DNA of 64,000 bases, from positions 25,055,967 through 25,119,966 of the forward strand of contig JBANSL010000004.1 in NCBI GenBank assembly GCA_037127255.1. The letters run 5' to 3'. This DNA comes from Persicaria tinctoria. Taxonomy: Eukaryota; Streptophyta; Magnoliopsida; Caryophyllales; Polygonaceae. The notes under the pieces were generated by a model. It was not told the DNA's origin, ran no database searches, and saw nothing but the letters and a program-made list of their open reading frames with translations. Both the position numbers and the translations under genes were made by a program. Positions 44,102 through 54,722 of this stretch are shown piece by piece. Position 1 is the stretch's first letter; each line of letters starts with the position of its first letter.

Positions 44102-46880
44102 TCAATCGGTGCTGGTGTCTGGTTCAGAAGCATGAAGCTGATGGCTGGATGAGGATCCCTTTGCATTAAGGTAAGACCACGCTAAAGCTGTACTACCGAC
44201 AGTGATTGTAGCAAAAATCGAGCCCCAAACCCATGTCTGTACTTTCCTCCTCCTCTGTCTGTCTCGCCTTGCCATCTCTGGAGATAGAGGAAATTAGCAA
44301 ACATTAGAAAAGCAAGTGGGGAATAAAGAATGAACGGACTAAAAGAGAAAATTATAACCCCACTGCCTCCCTTCATATTCTAATACCGACAAACTCAAAG
44401 TAGTAACCTGACTTTATACATGGGATACATTAGATAAGTCATCAGTGAAAAGATAACATCTATTTGAAAATTAGCCTAAATAGGATAGGTAATGTAAAAA
44501 TGGCAGATGAAATATGAAAGAATAAAATATGCTGACAGTGGGAAAGAAGTAACGGCAGGTATCAGTCTTACCTATGGCTTCTTGATTCCTATGAGACATC
44601 TCATGATTCATGGTTTCATAATAATGCAGGCGATCACTTAAACGAGTAATCTCAAAATTCTTCAACTCTAGCTGAGCCTGCATCTCCTCCTCACTTTCAT
44701 CCCTTGCAGCTGCCCTCCCAATTGACTCGGACACAAACCGAGTGATGTAGACTTGCTGGCAAATATCGTCCATCAAATCAACATTCATTTCTTCATCTTC
44801 AGCTATAGTTGAGAGATGCATAGGAAGAACCAAGCCTGCCTCCCTCAGCTTTTCCCTCAGATTTTGCCACTGGCTTCTCATATTATCCAAAGCATCTTCT
44901 GCCTGCTTCCTCTTTTCAATCTCCATCAACAAACTCAATCTCATCTCACGAAACTCGGTCTCAAGGTCATGCATATAGGACTTCCGCTGGTGCCCACTGT
45001 CAGAAGAAAGTTCTGAAAGAACCGAAGAAAAATATATTATGTGAATTGCATTAGTTTGCCAAATAGTCAGCCAACTAAAGAAGTAAATTCGGATAAATTT
45101 TCAAACAATCAACAAATCAAATGAGCAGGCAACACTTTCCCCTTTGTGAAAACTAGATCAGTCAACTCATTTTCCTATAAAAATAATGAGTTATCAGATC
45201 AAGTTGAATACATACATAACTCGAAGTTCAAACTTCCTTCAAAAGAAAACAGGCATAAGATAAATAAATATTAAAAAATGCCCACCACTGCCCCCCTGGT
45301 TTAATATCTTCCCAACTGAAACTTTTTTCCTTTTTATTTTTCAATTATATGAACCTAAACTTGAAAGCCATCTAAACAAGTAGTTATCATCACATGACAT
45401 CTATTAATTCAGTGTTCAAGTAACACAAAAAGAAAACAGTGCTCTGAACTAGCAAATATATGTCAAATGACTATCAAAGTTAGGAAAACGGTGTTAAGTG
45501 GAGAAGACTATCAACGCAATGACATAAATGGATTCCAAACAATTATGAGAATGACCAATTAATGCCCTCATTGCACATTCAGGCCTCAGAAATTGAAATT
45601 GCGTCTTGGGCATTTTCCTTCCACCTCAGCCTCATCTAAATCTCCTTCATCCCAACCCAAAGCTACCTGACAAAAATTATCTCGGCCTTTCAGCTGCTGA
45701 GTATTTTCCTTTGCCTTCTTTCCCAAGACAGTAAGACCTATTGCTATCTAGACTATGGTAACCAAAACCATTTTCACAACTTTGCTACATAGTCATCTAT
45801 TGCAAAGAGCAAACTTATACCATCACCTTAATCTTTCTAGAAATCCCAAAGTTATATTCCAAAATCCAGGCAAATAAAGCTTTTCAGACCTAACAAAGCT
45901 CTTCCTAATTATCGTCTAGCACAGTGCACCGTATTTTTCTCATCTCATATAAGAACGTTTGCCTCCACTACCATTCAAAACTATCATTGATTACTAAACT
46001 AAATCAATAACATGTCAGTATACATACACCCTGATATTCAATAACAGAGCAAAAATCCAAGCAATGAAATAGCGCTAGGAAGAAATGAACAAGCAATCAG
46101 ATAAGCAGAAGCAAAATTACCTTCCCAAGCATCATAAAACACACCGGACGGCATACTCTCCCTTGCAGGCTGGTCAGTGTTGATATCCTCTCCATCAGTA
46201 TTGCTTGTGAAACTCATAGTCTCCTGGGGATCAAAGAAGTCCTCAACCTCACTGTCCCTCTCAACCGGATTGGATCCTGAAGCATCTTTCGCCTCACCAT
46301 TCAATCCAGAATCAACGCCGCTACGAATCTGTACCCCACGAAAACCATTCACTTTCTCCTCAACAACAGAATCTGGCTCCGCAACAGCAACAACGTCCGC
46401 AGCAGAGGACTTGGTTTCAATCTCAGTATCGCTCAAATGGCAACTGCTAGGAACTTGCTCGTCCACCGCCTTCCCCTTGACCACACTGGCCTCAGAGGAA
46501 CTCTTCTGGAGCCTCGGCCCCCTGCGCTTGTGGTTGATTATGTACGGGGAAGGAGGAAATGAAGTCGGCGAATCAGGTAAAGGAGTGGATTCAGGCGTCG
46601 CATACAACGCCGGAGAAAGAAGCGGCCACTGAGCCTTCTTCTCTGCCGTCGGCGCAGAATCTGAAGAGGAAGGTTCCCTCCTCACCGGCTTATGACGCGA
46701 CGGAGGCAGCGGAATCGACGGATGCCGATTAGGAACCGAAACCGGCCTATAACCGTAGGAATCAGCTCCATTGGCCGTCGCTGTCGCGGAATTTCGGAGA
46801 TCCAGATTCGAATCGGCAGGGGAACTCGAAGCGCCTGGTTCCAGAAACCGATCGAGAGCTATAGCGGTGAAGGTTGGCAT
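44102..46880 (-). CDS. Unrecognised coiled-coil protein with C-terminal membrane segment
   Basis: Coding exons 46880-46121, 45012-44572 and 44277-44102 join in frame (phases 1 and 1) to 458 residues. Residues 1-250 are disordered and Ser/Pro-rich with an acidic patch (DSEVEDFFDPQETMSF). Residues about 255-400 form a coiled coil (ETEFREMRLSLLMEIEKRKQ; QAQLELKNFEITRLSDRLHY). A basic run (RRDRQRRRKV) precedes one hydrophobic span of about 20 residues (WVWGSIFATITVGSTALAW) and a short polar tail ending at stop 44102-44104. This suggests a tail-anchored or single-span membrane protein. I do not recognise the family and assign no function. Splice sites are canonical and the ORF is intact, so it is probably active. 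Confidence 0.8.
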
Positions 46881-46899
46881 GGTCCAGGCCCCTCACGAG

Positions 46900-47034
46900 C
46901 TGTAAAATCAGCAGCACCACCACCAAAAATCAGAAAAACAATTGAAGAAAACAACCAAAAACAAGGAAGAAACAAAACGGAGAAATTAAGAATGAAAAGA
47001 GGAGAAAGTGGAGGAAACAATGCGTTCCGCTTAC
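46900..47034 (-). other. 5' UTR intron of the coiled-coil gene
   Basis: On the minus strand CCCAAG|GTAAG (donor at 47034) and ATTTTACAG|CTCG (acceptor at 46900), 19 bases before the ATG. The first non-coding exon lies in GC/GA-rich DNA up to about 47160. Confidence 0.65.
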
Positions 47035-47160
47035 CTTGGGATGGGAAGGGAGGGGAGGGGAGGGGAGATAGGAAACCCTAACAAGAGGAAGAGAGGGGGA
47101 GAGGGGAGTCGGGTGAGGAAGAGGGAAACATAAACATGGAAGGGAAACGGCGGGGTTTGG

Positions 47161-47493
47161 AGTTTCGGCGCTCCCTCTTCTCTCTTCTAGTCTCTCTTGG
47201 CCAAGACCCTTGGAAGTTTGGGGGACACGACAAGCTAACATTTCTTTCGACTTCAATTTCTTTTTTCCTTTTTTTTTGTCTTTTTTTTTCTTTCTTATTT
47301 TTAATTTTTGGGGTGGGGCCTAGGGAAACGTGGCGAATGATCTACACACAAGGCGCGCCATACTATTCCCTCCGCATGTTTTGAACGACTCTTTCCTGAT
47401 TTTTTTTTTAATCAGGCAAGAATTCAAAATACCAAATGAACGATGTCTAATACTCCGTACGGTTTATACGGAGTAAATTCGATCGATATCTGA
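47161..47493. promoter_or_regulatory. Upstream region of the coiled-coil gene
   Basis: Pyrimidine-rich (on the plus strand) near 47240-47310. It contains a small inverted repeat TACTCCGT/ACGGAGTA (47451-47475). The hAT-type element begins at 47494, so the intact promoter is at most about 350 bp. Confidence 0.35.
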
Positions 47494-47754
47494 TAGGGGT
47501 GGGCATATCCGGGTACCCGACACGAATCGGATAATCGTGTCGGGTACCCGAAACCGTTTAGCCCCAAAAGGCCGAACCGTATACGAACCGTTTTAAGCCG
47601 GGTACCCGACACGGCAAAGCTATTCGGATCCGTGTCGGATACCCGGGTACCCGACACGAACCATATTAAAAAAAAAATAAAAAATTGTTGACTAACTCCA
47701 TTACCTATTTACCTGTTACCCATAAAGTCAATACATAAAAAATCAATACATAAA

Positions 47755-48558
47755 GGGAAAACTAATTAAAATACCCCCACCTTTAGGGGTATGGTAAAAA
47801 TATATCCTCAACTTTTAAAAGTAATAAAAATATCCCGACCTTTGATAGTGGTGGTAATATATTACTACGGGTTTTCTCACTGGTCAAAAATGTTGACAAA
47901 ACATCTTACGTTGATTTTTTCACAAAGGTTTTTTTGAACGGTTTCCTTAGGAAAAAAATAAAGAGTTGGACCGGCTTCACACACCACGCTTTTTCCTCCC
48001 TCCTATCTTCTTGAACTGTCTTCCGGTCTTCCAGGCAACTCATAGTTCCTCTTCAATAACAGTCTTCATCCCTCGTGGTCGGTTATCTTGAGCTGTCTCT
48101 CTCACATCTTCTTCCTCTTTGATTCGTTCACATACTTAGCTTAATAAGTTTTTTTCCTCTTTGTTGTGTTGCTGACTTGCTGTTGTTTTCGGTTTAGTTT
48201 TTTGTTGTCGGTTTGGGGTTAGGAGTAGTCGTGTTGTGTTAATTTGAGGCAATTTTGACCGGATTAGTTGCTTGGTTGAATCAATTTCGTTTTTTCAGGT
48301 TTAATTTTGTTGGCGGTGCATTTTTTCTCTAAGGAAACCTGATTTTAGTACTAATTTGTAAAAAGTCTTCCACGCAGGCTGCCTTGTCTAAAACAAAATC
48401 AACGCCGGCTACCTTGTCAGCATTTTTGACCCATGAGAAAACTCGTGGTAATATGTTACCACTACCCTCAAAGGTCGGGATATTTTAATTACATTTGAAA
48501 GTTGAGGATATATTTTTACCATACCCCCAAAGGTGGGGGTATTTTAATTAGTTTTCCC
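47755..48558. mobile_element. Small MULE-type element nested in the hAT element
   Basis: TIRs of about 150 bp from GGGAAAACTAATTAAAATAC to its reverse complement, flanked by ATACATAAA and ATGCATAAA (8 of 9 match). 804 bp with no coding capacity. The centre (about 47990-48340) is unrelated DNA with plant-leader-like CT-rich stretches. Confidence 0.8.
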
Positions 48559-49304
48559 ATGCATAAATGATAAGTCCCCTATTGTTGCATTACATACATA
48601 ACAAATCCATACATATTACATAAATCCATACGATTTGTCCTTGTAGCTTTGCCTGGACATTAGAATAATCCAGAATTGAAGCTCCGCGTCTTGAGATGAT
48701 TGCACGACTCAAGCCACAGGGGTCACTCAGGTTCATCAATTCAAATCCCTCTTTTCTGAAAAGGAAGGCATAAGGGGGTTCTACATTTTGTATGCAATTT
48801 CGCAGTGTCCCACCCAGCAATCCAAAGTATAATTTCTCAGATCCGAACTAATGGATGCAATAGATTACATTAGACAGAAGAGGACGGATGCAAACAGATC
48901 CGAATTCGAACAACAATGCAGCAAACAGATCCGAAATAAATGCAGCAACATCAAACGGATTCAAACTAAAATTGAACCCGAAATTGAACAGATGCAACCA
49001 GAGACAAAATTGCTTACTTACCATAGTTCAATGAAGAAAAGAGAATGGACGTGACCTGTGAGCGCCGGGCGGGCAAGCATGAGAAGTGGAGAAGAGAAGA
49101 AGAGTACTGTCGACTGAGTAAACGAAGAGAAGAAGGCGAAGAAGAGATTGAGACCTGAGCGAAGAAGAGATTGTGGCCTGAGAGTACCGTCGGCTGAGAG
49201 GTTTTTTAGGGTTTGTTTAGTTTTGAGCGGAGAGTACTGTCGGCTGAGAGTTTATTAGGGATTGTTTAGTTTTGAGCACTAAAAAGGGGGAAAAAGGCCG
49301 TGTG

Positions 49305-49395
49305 TCAAGAATCGAACCTAGGTCCTAACACCACACAAACCCACAAACAGCCGGACACGCAAGGACAATACCAACTGAGCTGTTAGAGTATATTG
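49305..49395 (-). repeat. tRNA-like sequence in hAT element
   Basis: Reverse complement has CAGCTCAGTTGGTA (box A) and AGGTTCGATTCTTG (box B), 50 bases apart, with a long middle. Not a regular tRNA; possibly an old SINE head. Confidence 0.4.
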
Positions 49396-50349
49396 ATATC
49401 TCAAGGATTATATATATACAATTACTATATCACTGAAATATAAATTAAAAAAAAAATTAAACGGTTCGTGTCGGGTACCCGATAAGGGGATATGCCCGAT
49501 CCGAACACGAACCGTTTAATGTCGGGTTTTCTCGGTTCGTGTCATTATCGTATCGTGTTTTTTCGGTTTCAGGTTTTTTCGTGTCGTGTTTTCGTGTCGT
49601 GTTTTCGGTTTCGGGTTTTTCTGCACACCCCTAATATCTGATGACTTTTCGGAGTCTATAATCTGAGATGTCCGTCAGTGTTCTCAGAGTTCTCTGTGTG
49701 ATCCTCTGTTGGCTGATTGTTTGTTTGGCATGATGGCTTTATATTACTCCCTCCGTCCTAAAATACATGGGTTTTTAGGCCTTAAATTTTTGTTAAAAAT
49801 ACATGGGATTTTTGGTTTGTAAGGTAATTATTACCCCTAAAAAAGTACAATAATAACTAAAATTAAAGAGTTCCTATCTATATAATAATAACTAGTGAGC
49901 ATACCCGTGCTACGCACGGGGCATGGTTCAATAAAATTAAATCTTAACATATTTAAATTCTATATGCTTGGTTCTTATTAACGAAAATAAAGATCAAATG
50001 TTTGTGTATTAAATAACTGAAAATAAAATAAAAACAATAAAATTAAATTACATTAAACATACATTTTATTTAATGTTATTGTTATGTGTCTCTTAGTTAG
50101 ATTCTATAATATTTATCATATTCACATTGCTTACTCCAAATGGTATCAAAACATAGCAAAAATAAAAATAAGTATCAATTAACACATAATTTTTTTTAAT
50201 AGAAAATCAGCTTAATGAGCGGACTCCTGACTTATGTCTGGATGATTTCTCAAAATGCTATAACAAACCAAAAATCATTCAATCGATTCAAACCGATTCA
50301 ATAATGAATGTGAGATATAGAGGTGGTAATGTGGAGTCCCTATGTACCC

Positions 50350-51180
50350 CGGATGATAGTGGATTAATCATCAGGGTCTTTGATTAATGTTGCCTTGATT
50401 TCTCAAATAGAGAGCAAGGTCTCTCAAGATATCATATTGGGTCACAAAGATCTCATAGTAGCTGTTGTACATATCACCTCCCCTAGAAGAATAAACAAAG
50501 AGGGCGTTAATAAAGAAGACCACAGGCAAACAGGTTAGCATACCATGAATCTTTGACCAAAGTAAGAAGATTTTTCTCCGAAAGTTAAATAAGAATGGCA
50601 AATGCTTCTTCCTCATCAAGATAATGAACCTCAATCCAAACGTTAATTAAAACATCAAAGGGGATCCTCTTATCTTCGGGGAAGGCAACCATGTCCAAGA
50701 AACACTCTTTGACCTTTTTTTGCCAAGTAGCCAATGCTTGCTTTCATACGATCCATCAGATTGATCTCATGAGACTCACAAATTGGCTCATTATGCGACA
50801 ATCTGTTCTTAGCGCTCATCCAAAACATTGCAGGTTGGTCTAGCAGTGATTCTCCGACAACCTTAAGAGAGCCAAAGGAAGCCCCTTGCATTCACTAACA
50901 ATCTAAAAACACAAAGTTGCAATTGTTAGTGACATATTAACTTCTATAAAATCAAGATCCAACACAAACTGCCCAAAGATGAAAAATAGCTTTACCTGCT
51001 TAACCAATTTCTCTTTAGCAGTAAAGGGAATCGTCTTCTAACCAAGGGCAGATAGGGAGAACAAACCCAAAGCTTCATCTTCTTTCAACAACTCAACCTC
51101 ATAGGTCAGATTCAAGACAGTTGGGTACCTAAATTTGGAGACCACCAGAGTTTTACAACCAGGAACTCATAAAAACAGTT
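50350..51180 (-). pseudogene. ADR1: Captured ADR1-like helper NLR fragment
   Basis: Minus strand, rightmost first: KFRYPTVLNLTYEVELLKED then EALGLFSLSALG and a stop (51180-51000, after which a GT donor); then ECKGLPLAL, ESLLDQPAMFWMSAKNRLSH, NEPICESHEINLMDRM and CLPRR (50890-50640); then SSRGGDMYNSYYEIFVTQYD and ILRDLALYLRNQGNINQRP (about 50490-50375). These are the ARC part of the NB-ARC domain of RPW8-type helper immune receptors. P-loop and LRR parts are absent, and frameshifts and stops are present. Non-functional copy. Confidence 0.8.
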
Positions 51181-51589
51181 GATCCAACACTGCGAAAGAC
51201 CAATACATAAGTCAATATGTATGTGTGTGTGTATATATATGCAAGAAAATAATGGTTTTTGAACAGAGGAAAAATCAGGTGGATTGTCAAACATGCTTCC
51301 ATGTTCACTGTTGAGTATTGGAAATCAAACCCTCAAGGTATGCATTTCCAAAGAGGAGGAAGATATAAGTGCATTTGCATATGAAGCAATGCAATGAAAA
51401 AAGCTATATCTATTTCATTCACTTCTAATCATACACCAATTATGCTTCATATATAAAGAAAAAGCTAAAAACATGTTATACCTAAACTGAAGCCATGATT
51501 TGATCAATTAATATAACACCTCCCCACAGCTCAATTGAAAATTATAAATCCAAAGCATAGATATTTACAACAATAGAAGGAAAATGAGA

Positions 51590-52345
51590 CATTACCGCAT
51601 AATCATCCTGAGTAAGATGCCTCACCGTCCATGTATTTAAGATGAATGGAATCCCTCTTGACATGAACTGTGTAGCTGGGGATAACAGAGAAAGAAAGCA
51701 TTGTATTATATTTAGTTTAAAGTAAACAACTTCTTTGTCAATAAGAATGAAACAAGTCCTAACCCATCAAATACTTGAAAGTCCGAGAGAGATTGGCAAG
51801 GCCACCATTATCACCCATTCTAAACACTTCTTTGTTGTTCCCCTTTTGCTGCAACAACCCGAACAATTGCAATTCAAAAGACATCCATAATTTACAAATT
51901 TACCAGTCAATCAATAGCCATTAGCAACAACAGATCAAGAACAAACTGAATATGGAGATTAGGTCACAATTACAAACATAATCATTTAGGCAAATTTTTT
52001 GAAACAGAACAAAATTCTTTTCGAAAAAATAGAGCAACAGGAGGACAGCGACTGGAGTCAATTGGGAGCAAATAAAATTGAGAGGAGAAAACCCTAAAAT
52101 TGCAACTATTAGGTGTTCCCGATATAGAGGAATAGGAATCGAAATCCAAAATTGATACCACCGGTAGTTGATTCCATCTCTCTACAGCTTCAAATGAGCC
52201 TAAAGACTCGATTATTGTATCAAACTTAGAGAAGAAGAATAAAATTTTACCAGACCTTCCATCTCAACAGCACGAAGGGGATGGGCAACCTCCTTCATTT
52301 TCGTGACGTTGAGAAACGATGCAAGTTGTGCTGCAGCCTGCAATC
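51590..52345 (-). pseudogene. Captured exons of an unrecognised gene
   Basis: Three exon-like minus-strand pieces separated by introns: AAAQLASFLNVTKMKEVAHP then LRAVEMEG (about 52335-52255), QQKGNNKEVFRMGDNGGLAN then LSRTFKYLMG (about 51850-51768), and PATQFMSRGIPFILNTWTVR then HLTQDDYA (about 51680-51596). They are open and look conserved but I cannot name the protein. Confidence 0.5.
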
Positions 52346-53222
52346 GAATTCCAATTCAGACTCAAACTCCCAACTTTGAGCAAGAGGAAGAATATGAGGC
52401 CATGGAGGAGCGAAAGCAGGGTCTATCTACCATCACAGCTAACCCAAACGGCTGATTAATTATGATCAATTTTATCAGGAAGTTATTGTGTGGCCGCTTC
52501 AAATTCAACCCCTTTCGAAAGTTCAAATGCTTGAATTTCAAGGGCCTGTCTATAATCAAAGCTAACTCAAACGGTGATTAATTGGGCAAATGCAAATGCA
52601 AACGGCTAATTAATTGTAGGTTAGGAATCTAATCTCATTTCAATTTTTTTCTTCCAGCTAACTCAAACGGTTTTTTTTTGGTGAGCAGCTAAGTAGCTAA
52701 CTCAAACGGTTGAACACAATTAAACCAATTAATTGGGTACATATTAGTGGAATCAATTTGTAAAAAATAAAATAAAAAATTTGAACACACGTTAATGAGT
52801 GTTTGGATAACCACTAAAAGTGTGATTGGGTAACCATTTTATAATAATGAGGTCCGCATCAATGAGTCTTGCACACAACTTTTCTTGTTATATATTATAG
52901 ATGAGATATAGGTATAAATAGGTTTTCTTAATTAACCTGCAAATATCTAAAAGACATGTATTTTAGGACGGAGGGAGTATATTGTAGGATTGCTGGCACG
53001 TTTGTTTTATTTTTGCATTTTCATTTCTGTCATTTGTTTCTGTTATTTTATTTTTGTCATTTGTTTATGTTTTTTATTTGGTTGTACATAATGGTTAGTC
53101 CATCTAATGGCTTGTCCGGTCTCTCGGTTTCTCTAGGCTTGTCTAGATAACTGAATTTTTATCTTGCTTCCAAAAAAAAGGACGAAAATGACAGATGAAT
53201 CCACCGTTAAGATACAGTGTAA

Positions 53223-53570
53223 GACTATCCACAATGGTTGTGTGTAAATATATAAATGTTTATTTTTTAGACATTTTCTAGCTCTATTGGTGGTTTTGAA
53301 TATGTGCAAATGTACACATTTAAGTATGTGATGTGCAAATTTGAGCAAACTATCCCCCATATGCAAAAACGTTTACAAAAAAGCAAGACAATTTCATTGG
53401 TTTTTTTTTTTATGATTTTCCTTTTTATTTTAAATAAATTGTATTTCAATGGTGTATAAAAATGCACATTTTACCAATGGAGCAAATTATTACAAAAAAA
53501 AAACAATGAAGCAAATTATTAAAAAGTGATGTGTATGTGTATATTTAACACAAAATCATTGTGGATGGTC
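53223..53570. mobile_element. Tourist-type MITE (PIF/Harbinger)
   Basis: Ends GACTATCCACAATG and CATTGTGGATGGTC with TAA duplications at 53220-53222 and 53571-53573. 348 bp, AT-rich, no coding. Confidence 0.85.
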
Positions 53571-53573
53571 TAA

Positions 53574-54475
53574 CAAATCCAAAACACACCAAATGCAATA
53601 AAGCAACCTAAAACTTGTGGAAAACCAGTAGAAAGACAAGCAGATGACATGATGGACGAACGTAGATAGTGAACACCTGTGCAAAATCGTCTCCTTCTCA
53701 GTTACCTCCCCCTTTATGTTTTGCTTTATCTTCTATGTCACGACTCTTTCCTCGTGTATTCTCACACCATTCCAGTTTGCCAATTTTTTTCCAAAATAGA
53801 AAAATTAAATCCTTAAAATTATTTTTACTTATATTCTAACAATAAATTCTTAAACCGGAGATATAAAAAATCATTTAGTTTTAAAAAATATTGTCAAATT
53901 GTAGATGTAGATTGTAGATTTAGAAAAAAAAAATATTTTTTCTACTATTTTGGAGAATGAGATGTTGAATAAAAAAATTGCTTTAAATTCCTTAAAAACT
54001 CCAAAATTCCTAAAATAAGAAATATGTTATAAATGTTCTCACAAATTAATTAAAGAAAGAGGCTTAGATGCTCCATTTGCCACCAAACTTTTTTCACTGG
54101 GACACTTAGGTTGTGTTAGGGTGGGGGGTTTTGCGGAGTTCAGGAGGTTAAAAAAAAAAGTAACTTGTCATATGCTTCCTATTTGCCAAACACATTCACC
54201 CCATCAATTCGAGATATTTGAGATTTACCACTATTTTAGGAAAAGAAATTTAACAACCATATTGTTAGAAATGATTATAATATAAATTTTCAGTATCACC
54301 CTTTTATAAGGATTTTTCTATAATCATTCGGAAATATAATCTAAAGTGGTATTTTGTTAGAAAGATATCCTAGTTTTAGTTAAGGTTTACTAGGAAGAGG
54401 GTGTTGAAATAAGATATTAGAGGACATAGGATTTGGAATTTTGGAGCAGGTTAAAGATAAGCGGGGTACTTAGGG
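53574..54475. other. AT-rich intergenic DNA
   Basis: No gene, repeat or terminal signature that I can define. Confidence 0.5.
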
Positions 54476-54480
54476 CATGT

Positions 54481-54722
54481 TGTGAAGGATCTGATGATCC
54501 AAAACCAAACTGAAAATGAACAACTTGAATTGAAGAGGAAATCTGAAGTTTACAGTACAAAAACCATCGTCTTCAACCAACACCCCTGCACCTTTTATAG
54601 AGGCGGGAATGTGCTTCTAACAACCTAACAACCTTAGGTGAAAAGACCTAAATGCCCTTACAACAACTACAGAATACCAAAACTACCCTTAACTAACTAA
54701 GCTACTACTTGTATGGTTCACA
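54481..54722 (-). repeat. 3' LTR of copia element
   Basis: TGTGAAGGATC...GGTTCACA on the plus strand. It is followed by TACCCCCCTCGAG, the polypurine tract CTCGAGGGGGGTA on the minus strand (54723-54735). Confidence 0.92.

Larger units (their letters stand above)
47494..49633. mobile_element. hAT-type DNA transposon, non-autonomous
   Basis: Ends TAGGGGTGGGCA and TGCACACCCCTA, with a perfect 8-bp target duplication ATATCTGA (47486-47493, 49634-49641), both as expected for hAT. Sub-terminal regions are packed with GGGTACCCGACACG-type motifs in both orientations (47508-47660, 49460-49620). No transposase frame. It is interrupted by a MULE-type element at 47755-48558. Minus-strand stretch 48820-48590 (GFELMNLSDPCGLSRAIISR) is open but unrecognised. 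Confidence 0.9.
49877..52900. mobile_element. Helitron-like gene-capturing insertion
   Basis: Begins A|TCTATATAATAATAACTAGT followed by CCCGTGCTACGCACGGG, the start commonly seen in plant Helitrons. The right boundary is near 'tatattatagatgag' at about 52890. I do not find a clean CTRR end or 3' hairpin, so the class is uncertain. It carries minus-strand exon fragments of an NLR gene and of an unknown gene. Confidence 0.45.
49747..52977. mobile_element. Stowaway-type MITE split by a 3 kb insertion
   Basis: Termini CTCCCTCCGTCCTAAAATAC and its reverse complement, with TA duplications at 49745-49746 and 52978-52979, define a Tc1/mariner-type Stowaway element. Only about 130 bp on the left and 75 bp on the right belong to it; the rest is a later insertion. 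Confidence 0.8.

Noticed and set aside
48590..48820. hAT transposase piece on the minus strand
   Set aside because: The open stretch lacks any hAT dimerisation or DDE motif; left as unrecognised.
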